Below are positions 58,102 to 64,000 of a stretch of 64,000 bases of DNA, in pieces. Position 1 is the stretch's first letter, and every line of letters starts with the position of its first letter. The notes below the pieces were generated by a model, which ran no database searches, was not told the origin of the DNA, and worked only from the letters and a program-made list of their open reading frames with translations. Where the stretch lies: contig NZ_SOHM01000006.1 of assembly GCF_004403945.1 (NCBI RefSeq), positions 341-64,340 on the forward strand, written 5' to 3'. Position numbers and translations under genes: made by a program. This stretch comes from Cryobacterium lactosi (GTDB lineage Bacteria; Actinomycetota; Actinomycetes; Actinomycetales; Microbacteriaceae).

Positions 58102-58154
58102 TTAGGTTAGCCTTTCCATGCCCTGACCAGGGGGATTAGGCAAGGCTTTCCACG
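58102..58154. promoter_or_regulatory. tandem DtxR/IdeR iron boxes before the VIT1 gene
   Basis: Box 1, TTAGGTTAGCCTTTCCATG (58102-58120), matches the iron-box consensus TTAGGTTAGSCTAACCTAA at 14 of 19 bases; box 2, TTAGGCAAGGCTTTCCACG (58136-58154), at 12. The boxes share TTAGG..AGSCTTTCCAYG and are 34 bp apart, 37-89 bp before ATG 58191. Such tandem upstream boxes serve activation of iron-storage genes in relatives, which would suit an iron-excess transporter. Confidence 0.72.
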
Positions 58155-58190
58155 CTGGCGGTGCCGGCGCCAGGTGCCTATGGTGACTCT

Positions 58191-58958
58191 ATGGCCATCC
58201 TCTCGCCCTCACTCTTCAGGCCCTCGCACGCCACTCTGGATGCCGCACCACCGGCCGAGAAGCTCGGTGCGTCCACACGCGGCAGCCTGGCCACCCGGCT
58301 CAACTGGCTGCGCGCCGGCGTGCTCGGCGCCAACGACGGCATCGTCTCCGTCGCGGCCATCGTGGTCGGCGTCGCCGGTGCCGGCGGCAGCACCCCGGCG
58401 ATCGTCGCCGCCGGCGCGGCCGGCCTCGTCGGCGGCGCCATCTCGATGGCGCTGGGCGAATACGTCTCGGTGAGCAGCCAGAGCGACAGCCAGCGCGCGA
58501 TGATCGAGAAGCAGAAGCGCGAGCTGCGCGACGACCCGGCCGGGGAACTGGACGTGCTCGCCGGGCTGTACGAGGCACACGGCCTCGAGCCGGCCACCGC
58601 GCGTCAGGTGGCCATCGAACTCACCGCGAAGGATGCGCTCAAGGCGCATCTCTCCCTCGAACTCAACATCGTCGAAGAGGACGTTGCTAGCGCCTGGCAC
58701 GCCGCCGGAGCCTCGGCGCTCGCGTTCACCCTCGGGGCGATCCTGCCGCTGCTGGCGATTCTGCTGCCGCCGGAGGGCATCCGCGTGCCCGTGACCTTTG
58801 CGGCTGTGCTGGTGGCACTCGCGCTCACGGGCGCGCTCGGCGCCCGGCTGGGCGGCAGCCGACTCGCCCGTGCCACCGTGCGCGTGGTCACCGGCGGCGC
58901 TGCGGCGCTGTTCGTCACCTGGCTGGTGGGCACCCTGCTCGGTGTGACCGTCTTCTAG
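58191..58958 (+). CDS. VIT1/CCC1-family iron (Mn) transporter
   Basis: A 255-residue protein with five predicted helices: WLRAGVLGANDGIVSVAAIVVG, then AISMALGEYVSVSSQSDSQ and a long cytoplasmic helical hairpin rich in Glu/Lys (AMIEKQKRELRDDP, ELNIVEEDV), then three helices near the C-terminus. This is the VIT1/CCC1 arrangement, moving Fe2+ or Mn2+ out of the cytosol. ATG 58191 is favoured over GTG 58161; a -10-like TATGGT 6 nt upstream leaves a leaderless start possible. Iron boxes upstream support an iron role. Confidence 0.86.
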   Translation: MAILSPSLFRPSHATLDAAPPAEKLGASTRGSLATRLNWLRAGVLGANDGIVSVAAIVVGVAGAGGSTPAIVAAGAAGLVGGAISMALGEYVSVSSQSDSQRAMIEKQKRELRDDPAGELDVLAGLYEAHGLEPATARQVAIELTAKDALKAHLSLELNIVEEDVASAWHAAGASALAFTLGAILPLLAILLPPEGIRVPVTFAAVLVALALTGALGARLGGSRLARATVRVVTGGAAALFVTWLVGTLLGVTVF

Positions 58959-59021
58959 CCACCGGTCGCCGGCGCCTGCGCCGCCCTCTGACGGATGGAC
59001 CGGGCCGGAGAGACCGTGTGG

Positions 59022-59729
59022 CTAGTCCAGGGCGAGCAGCCGGGCCGCGCCTACCAGGCAGGCGCCGGCCACGGCGAAGAACACCAACACCCAGAACAGG
59101 CCGGGCAGATGGCTCAGCCGGGCCAGCTGGTCGGCGTCCGAGGCCTGCCCGCCCCGGCGCGACCGGGTGGCCTGCAGCTCGACCACGGTGCGCAGTGCCC
59201 CGATCAGCAGGAACGCGGTGACCAGCAGCGCGAAGATGCTCTGCACGGCGGGGGAGCCGAACCAGGTCACGCCGAAGACCAGCGCGCCGGTCACGGCCAC
59301 CGACCACAGCCCGAACCAGTTGCGGATCTGCACCAGCAGCAGCGCCAGTGCCGCGAGCAGCGCCCAGAGCAGGCCGACGTCATGGCCGCGGCCGAGCATC
59401 CAGGCCGCCCCGAGCCCGAGCAGCGCCGGCGCCGTGTAGCCGGCCAGCAGGGTGAACACCATGCCCAGCCCGCGCGGTTTGCCGCGGCTGACGGTGAGGC
59501 CCGACGTGTCCGAGTGCAGCCGGATGCCCTGCAGCCGGCGGCCGCCGAGCGCCGCCACGAGCCCGTGGCCGCCCTCGTGCACGATGGTGATGCCGTGCCG
59601 GGTCAGCTTCCAGGCCTGCGGCACCAGCACCAGCAGAATCGCCACGGCGACGGTCAGCCACACGGTCAGGGTCGGCAGCGGGGCGTTCCGGGCCGAGACG
59701 CGGGCCCAGAATTCGACGAGCAGGTCCAT
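59022..59729 (-). CDS. M50-like membrane metalloprotease
   Basis: A 235-residue protein with 6-7 predicted helices. The zinc motif HEGGH (HExxH) is in the segment TIVHEGGHGLVAALGG, as in site-2-type (M50B-like) proteases. The second zinc ligand is not obvious. Its start at ATG 59729 is 1 nt beyond the GNAT stop, so the two are cotranslated. The target is unknown. Confidence 0.78.
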   Translation of the reverse strand: MDLLVEFWARVSARNAPLPTLTVWLTVAVAILLVLVPQAWKLTRHGITIVHEGGHGLVAALGGRRLQGIRLHSDTSGLTVSRGKPRGLGMVFTLLAGYTAPALLGLGAAWMLGRGHDVGLLWALLAALALLLVQIRNWFGLWSVAVTGALVFGVTWFGSPAVQSIFALLVTAFLLIGALRTVVELQATRSRRGGQASDADQLARLSHLPGLFWVLVFFAVAGACLVGAARLLALD

Positions 59730-59730
59730 T

Positions 59731-60309
59731 TCAGCAGGCCGCGGCCATGACCATTTCCACATGCCGCTCCGAGGAACGGCGGGGGTCGGCGATGTACTCG
59801 CCGGTGGGCCGGGCGCCGTTCTTCTCGTAGAAGCGGATGGCGCGGTGATTGCTCTCGTGCACGTGCAGGTACACCAGGTCGAGGTGTTGCTCGTCGATGA
59901 CCCAGGTGCGTACCGCGCGCAGGAGTTGCGCGGCCACTCCGGTGCGACCGCGGTAGGTGGGGTCGACCCAGACGCCCACGAGATTGGCGCGGGCCGGGCC
60001 GCCGACGGGCAGCTCGCCCGGCTGATAGCTCGGTGCGCCGGAGGACACGAATGCGGCCATCGTGCCGACCCACTGCTCGCCCGGGGTGCGGGCGACGACC
60101 TGGAAACTGGTCGGTTCGGTGTTCCGGGCGCCGCGTGCGCGCCAGTCCGTTTCGGTGAGCGCCAGGGCTGCGGCGAACGATTCGAAGAAGCCCAGCGGAA
60201 AGTTTGCGATCGACCGGAGCCGGATGTCGCGGAGTCCGGCCCAGTCGTCGGCGACGGGACAGTAGAGCCCCACTTCGCGGGGCGCGGCGGGCGTGCGTAT
60301 TTCGGCCAT
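59731..60309 (-). CDS. GNAT-family N-acetyltransferase
   Basis: A 192-residue acetyltransferase: VGVWVDPTYRGRTGVAAQLLRAV is the acetyl-CoA-binding R/Q-x-x-G-x-A segment, and HESNHRAIRFYEKNGARPTGEY is the closing helix-strand. The substrate is unknown. It forms a two-gene unit with the M50-like protease. Confidence 0.87.
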   Translation of the reverse strand: MAEIRTPAAPREVGLYCPVADDWAGLRDIRLRSIANFPLGFFESFAAALALTETDWRARGARNTEPTSFQVVARTPGEQWVGTMAAFVSSGAPSYQPGELPVGGPARANLVGVWVDPTYRGRTGVAAQLLRAVRTWVIDEQHLDLVYLHVHESNHRAIRFYEKNGARPTGEYIADPRRSSERHVEMVMAAAC

Positions 60310-60446
60310 CCCTGGAGGCTAGTCGTGTTCGCTGACCGGCGGGTGGCTTTCCGAGGGGTGCGCGGGTTCGGGCGTCCCGGCGCACGAGAGGAACGGTCGA
60401 CCGGAGCACCACCGCGCGGCCGCCGGGCCGGATGCCGGCCGGTCGT

Positions 60447-61928
60447 CTACCGCGCCAGGATCGTCCCCATCATGCCGGCGTCCTCGTGGTCGAGGATATG
60501 GCAGTGGTACACGGTGCGCCCGGCGAAGTCGGTGAAGCCGATGCGCACGGTGACCTGCCCGCCGGCCGCCACGTTCACCACGTCCCGCCACACGACAGCC
60601 ATTTCGGGTGTGCCGCCCTGCGCCACGATCTGCATCGGCCAGACGTGTAGGTGAAACGGATGGTCCATGCCCGAGCTGTTGCGCAGCGTCCATTCCTCCA
60701 CGCTGCCCGCCAGCACCGTGGTGTCGAGGCGGTCGGGGTCGAACTCCTGCCCGTTGATGGTGAAGGCCATCATCGACCCACCGTCCATACCCATGCCCAT
60801 GGCGAAGTCGAGTTCGCGCCTGGCGGTCACGGTGGCGCCGCGCAGGTCGGCGGGGGCCGGCTGGCGTGGCACGGCCGCCGGCGCCGCGGCCGGGTCGCCG
60901 CCCACCGTGACCGTGGCGAGGATGACGTCAGAGTCGGTCGCGCGCTGGCGGGAGCCGCCCATCATGCCGCCGGAGGTGGCGGTGCCCCGGTCGTAGGCCA
61001 GGGTGCGCAGGACGGCGCTGCCTGAGCCGGCGGTGACGAGAACGTCGGCCCGGTTGCCGGGCACAAGCACGATCTCGTCCACCTCCGCCGGTTTCTCGAG
61101 CCGATCGGAGTCGAGGCCGAGCAACTGCAGCCGGTGCCCGTCCAGCCGCAGCCGGAGGTACCTGGACACGCAGGCGTTCACGACGCGCCAGCGTTCGCGC
61201 TCGCCGGGGCGGAGCGTCAGCGTGGGCGCCAGCTGCCCGTTCACCAGCACGAGGTCGCCCTCCCTGCCTTGCATCCGCTGGGCGGCGGATGCGCCGGCGA
61301 CCGTGCCGGCACCGTCGAGCGTGATATCGGAGATCACCATGACCCGCTCCCGGCCGGTCTCGATGGGCGTCGGATCGTCGACGACGATGGCGCCGTAGAG
61401 TCCGCCGAAGACCTGGTCGGCGACAGTGCCGTGGTGGTGCGGGTGGTACCAGTACACGCCGGGCGGATGGTTCGCCGGCAGCCGGTACTCGTAGTCGAAG
61501 GACTCGCCGGCGGCAACCATGACGGCCATATTGTCGCCGTTGCCCTCCGGGGAGACGTGCAGCCCGTGCACGTGCACGTTGGTCGGGCCGGCCAGGCCGT
61601 TTTTCAGGGCGACCCGCACCCGGTCGCCGGCGCGGAGCCGCAGGGTGGGCCCGGGCAGGCCGCCGTTGTAACCGAGCACGCTCGCGGCGCGCCCGCCGAT
61701 GGTGGCGGCGGCCGGCGCGGCGGACAGGGTCACCTCGAGCAGTCCGCCGGTGCTTCGCAGCTCGGCGGGCTGGCTCAGGTCGTCGCCCGAGGTGAAGCCC
61801 TCGGGGATGCCGGTGCGCGGGTCGGCCGGGTTCAGCCCGGCCCACAGGAGGGCGCCGCCGCCGGCCACGGCCACCACTCCCAGTCCGCCGAGCGCCAGCG
61901 CCGTGCGGCGGGTGATCCTGCCGGCCAT
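60447..61928 (-). CDS. multicopper oxidase (CueO/CopA-like)
   Basis: A 493-residue multicopper oxidase exported by the Tat pathway (RITRRTALALGG with the twin Arg). Copper ligands: NVHVHGLHV (His119, His121), YHPHHHG (His162-His166), and near the end HPFHLHVWPM and YHCHILDHEDAGMM with the type-1 Cys476. It oxidises Cu(I) to less toxic Cu(II), or phenols, outside the cell. Its start (ATG 61928; GTG 61937 is possible) lies 21 nt after the P-type ATPase stop, making a copper-resistance pair. Confidence 0.91.
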   Translation of the reverse strand: MAGRITRRTALALGGLGVVAVAGGGALLWAGLNPADPRTGIPEGFTSGDDLSQPAELRSTGGLLEVTLSAAPAAATIGGRAASVLGYNGGLPGPTLRLRAGDRVRVALKNGLAGPTNVHVHGLHVSPEGNGDNMAVMVAAGESFDYEYRLPANHPPGVYWYHPHHHGTVADQVFGGLYGAIVVDDPTPIETGRERVMVISDITLDGAGTVAGASAAQRMQGREGDLVLVNGQLAPTLTLRPGERERWRVVNACVSRYLRLRLDGHRLQLLGLDSDRLEKPAEVDEIVLVPGNRADVLVTAGSGSAVLRTLAYDRGTATSGGMMGGSRQRATDSDVILATVTVGGDPAAAPAAVPRQPAPADLRGATVTARRELDFAMGMGMDGGSMMAFTINGQEFDPDRLDTTVLAGSVEEWTLRNSSGMDHPFHLHVWPMQIVAQGGTPEMAVVWRDVVNVAAGGQVTVRIGFTDFAGRTVYHCHILDHEDAGMMGTILAR

Positions 61929-61949
61929 AGTTGTCACCGTGCGTTTCGC

Positions 61950-64000
61950 TCAGTGCCCGGTGCCGTGGGGCGCCGCGGCTGGGGGCGTGGCGGGCGCGGT
62001 GTCGGGGCGGCGCTCGCCGTGAGCCCTGGCCGTGCTCACCTCTGGCCGCAGGTCGAGGCGGCGCAGCAGCTGGGCGTTCACGGCCACCACCACCGTGGAG
62101 GCCGACATCAGCAGCGCGCCGACCTCCATGGGCAGCACGAAACCGATCGGGGCGAGTACCCCGGCGGCCAACGGCACGGCGAGCAGGTTGTAGCCGGCCG
62201 CCCACCACAGGTTCTGGGTCATCTTGCGATAACTGGCCCGGGAGAGCTCGATCACCGAGAGCACCGAGCGGGGGTCGTCGCTGGCCAGGATCACCCCGGC
62301 AGAGGCGATCGCGACATCCGTGCCGGCGCCGATGGCGATGCCCACATCGGCCTGGGTGAGGGCCGGGGCGTCGTTGACGCCGTCGCCCACCATCGCCACC
62401 CGGTGCCCCTCCTGTTGCAACTGCACCACGGTGGCGGCCTTACGGTCGGGGTGCACGCCGGCGAAGACCCTGTCGATGCCCAGCTCGGCGGCCACCGCGT
62501 GCGCCACCGCCTCGGCGTCGCCGGTGATCATCACCACGGCGATGCCCAGGGCGTGCAGGGCGTCGACGGCCTCCCTCGACTCCGGCCGCACCTCGTCGGC
62601 GAGGCCGATGGCGCCGATCGTTCGGCCGTCCCGCAGCACGTGCAGCACGATGGCGCCCTCGGCGGCCCAGGCTTCGGTGACGTGCAGCGGCTCGGCGTCG
62701 TGGCGGCTGAGCAGGCTCGGTCCGCCAACCGCGGTGACCCGGCCGTCCACGCTCGCCGTTACTCCCACGGCGGTGGATGCCTCGAACCCGGTGGCGGCCG
62801 GCACCGTCAGGGCGCGGGTGCGAGCCGCCGTGACGATGGCCTTGGCCAGCGGATGCTCGCTGTCGGCCTCGACCGCCGCCGCCAGCGCGAGAACCTCGTC
62901 GTCGGTGTGGCCGGCCACAGCGTGCACCCGGCTCACGACGGGCTCACCCCTGGTGAGCGTGCCGGTCTTGTCGAACAACACGGTGTCCACGGTGCGCATG
63001 CTCTCCAGCGCGAGCCGGTCGGTCACCAGAACGCCGCCGCGGGCCGCGCGCTCGGTGGCGATCGACACCACCAGCGGGATGGCCAGGCCCAGCGCGTGCG
63101 GGCAGGCGATCACGAGAACGGTGATGGTGCGCATCACGGCATCCTCCGGGCTGCCGAAAACGGTCCAGGCGATCGCCGTGAGCACTCCGACGCCGAGCGC
63201 GAACCAGAACAACCAGCCGGCCGCCCGGTCGGCCAGGCGCTGCGCGCGCGACGACGAGCCCTGCGCCTCGGCCACGAGCCGGCGGATGCCCGCGAGCGCT
63301 GTGTCGTCGCCGACCGCCGTCACCCGTAGTCGCAGGGCGGTGTCGGTGGCGACGGTTCCGGCCACCACCGGGGAGCCGGGGCCCCGGCGCACCGGCCGGG
63401 ACTCGCCGGTGATCATCGACTCATCCACATCGGCGGTGCCCTCGGTCACTTGGCCGTCGGCGGGAATCCGGCCGCCCGGCCGTACGATCACCAGGTCGCC
63501 CACCTCGAGGTCGGCGGGAGCGACGACGGTGACCTCGCCGGCATCCACCCGCTCGGCCGTATCGGGCAGCAGTGCCGCCAGGGACTCGAGCGCTGAAGAC
63601 GACTGCGCCAGGGAGCGCATCTCGATCCAGTGGCCGAGCAGCATGATCACGATCAGCAGGGCGAGCTCCCACCAGAAATCCAGCTCCATCGCGAGGAGGC
63701 CGAGGCTCGCGCCCCAGGAGGAGAGGAACGCCACGGTGATGGCCAGCGCGATCAGCAACATCATGCCGGGGGAGCGCTGCCTGAGCTCGGTCACGGCGCC
63801 GGTGAGGAACGGGCGGCCGCCCCAGAGGTACATCACGGTGCCCAGCACCGGGGAGATCCAGGCCGTCCAAGCGGCGTCGGGCAGGTCGTAGCCGAGCAGC
63901 ATGGCGAACATGCCGCTGAAGGCCACGACCGGCACGGCCAGCACGAGCATCACCCAGAACAGCCGCCGGAACTGGCCGACGTGGTCCCCGTGCCCGGCGT
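61950..64000 (-). CDS. copB: copper/silver P1B-type ATPase, CopB-like (partial)
   Basis: About 680 residues of a heavy-metal-exporting ATPase; the N-terminus lies beyond the right edge, since the open frame continues through HGDHVGQFRRLFWVM to base 63998. Motifs are TGES (actuator), VLVIACPHALG with the CPH metal site typical of CopB-type Cu/Ag pumps, VLFDKTGTLTRG (phosphorylated Asp), and MVGDGVNDAPALTQADVGIAIG. It exports copper or silver from the cytoplasm. The His-rich N-terminal segment common in CopB is outside the window. Confidence 0.9.
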   Translation of the reverse strand, partial: AGHGDHVGQFRRLFWVMLVLAVPVVAFSGMFAMLLGYDLPDAAWTAWISPVLGTVMYLWGGRPFLTGAVTELRQRSPGMMLLIALAITVAFLSSWGASLGLLAMELDFWWELALLIVIMLLGHWIEMRSLAQSSSALESLAALLPDTAERVDAGEVTVVAPADLEVGDLVIVRPGGRIPADGQVTEGTADVDESMITGESRPVRRGPGSPVVAGTVATDTALRLRVTAVGDDTALAGIRRLVAEAQGSSSRAQRLADRAAGWLFWFALGVGVLTAIAWTVFGSPEDAVMRTITVLVIACPHALGLAIPLVVSIATERAARGGVLVTDRLALESMRTVDTVLFDKTGTLTRGEPVVSRVHAVAGHTDDEVLALAAAVEADSEHPLAKAIVTAARTRALTVPAATGFEASTAVGVTASVDGRVTAVGGPSLLSRHDAEPLHVTEAWAAEGAIVLHVLRDGRTIGAIGLADEVRPESREAVDALHALGIAVVMITGDAEAVAHAVAAELGIDRVFAGVHPDRKAATVVQLQQEGHRVAMVGDGVNDAPALTQADVGIAIGAGTDVAIASAGVILASDDPRSVLSVIELSRASYRKMTQNLWWAAGYNLLAVPLAAGVLAPIGFVLPMEVGALLMSASTVVVAVNAQLLRRLDLRPEVSTARAHGERRPDTAPATPPAAAPHGTGH

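Noticed and set aside
1-64000. tRNA, rRNA, CRISPR arrays, insertion sequences, prophage genes
   Set aside because: Looked for conserved tRNA loops, repeated spacers, transposase and phage motifs on both strands by eye; none was found.

Overview
The window is about two-thirds G+C, densely coded on both strands, uses GTG starts and 1-8 nt gene overlaps (ATGA, GTGA, TGATG), and carries DtxR/IdeR-like iron boxes, an ECF42 sigma factor and an F420-type LLM oxidoreductase. This points to a free-living actinobacterium, probably Microbacteriaceae (Cryobacterium-like; the family and genus are inferred from gene content only). No rRNA, tRNA, CRISPR array, insertion sequence or prophage gene was seen. 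It looks like chromosomal DNA rich in sugar uptake, metal handling and stress functions.

Layout. 1-4.1 kb: a CPA1 Na+/H+ antiporter, a D-threonine aldolase/D-serine dehydratase-like PLP enzyme, and an NTF2-like protein divergent from its likely MmyB-type regulator. 4.1-8.2 kb: a DGPF-ECF42 sigma pair with a matching promoter, then a fluoride-response unit (riboswitch, phosphoglycerate mutase, two CrcB channel subunits) behind a universal stress protein. 8.4-22.7 kb: two complete alpha-galactoside systems, each a binding lipoprotein, two permeases and a GH36 alpha-galactosidase. They are separated by a siderophore-interacting protein and two unknown genes; a ROK regulator stands divergent to the second system. 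23-28.2 kb: an IclR-linked set (FAH-family enzyme, KDG-kinase-like kinase, 2-hydroxyacid dehydrogenase, MHS-type transporter), perhaps for a keto sugar acid. 28.4-34.4 kb: TetR, an isomerase-dehydrogenase pair, a VOC/MarR pair with twin operators, and two CNNM/CorC-like membrane proteins. 34.6-39.1 kb: an MFS exporter, a rhodanese/thiol operon under a CsoR/CstR-type operator, a DUF1622 protein and a methyltransferase. 39.3-45.7 kb: an LLM oxidoreductase, an atypical LspA, a lipid-kinase-like protein, two alpha/beta hydrolases and a YtrA-type GntR-ABC operon. 45.7-52 kb: acetyl-CoA synthetase, an Ssu/Tau-type ABC transporter and an SDR. 52.1-58.1 kb: a ribose operon in the order regulator-A-C-B-K-D behind tandem LacI operators. 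58.1-64 kb: a VIT1/CCC1 iron transporter under tandem iron boxes, an M50-like protease with a GNAT, and a copper pair (multicopper oxidase and a CopB-type ATPase that runs off the right end).

The most notable signals are these: the fluoride riboswitch leading with a glycolytic gene; a family of four 61-bp palindromes in intergenic positions; a copper/persulfide-type operator ahead of a CPVCNK membrane protein, a His/Cys-tailed membrane protein and a lipoprotein rhodanese; and an RNA hairpin that could hide the ribosome binding site of a CNNM gene. No stretch longer than 300 bases is empty. The longest gaps are 22708-23046 (one doubtful small gene and a 61-bp palindrome), 40925-41185 (nothing clear beyond the ribosome binding site of the next gene) and 8160-8386 (promoter and operator).
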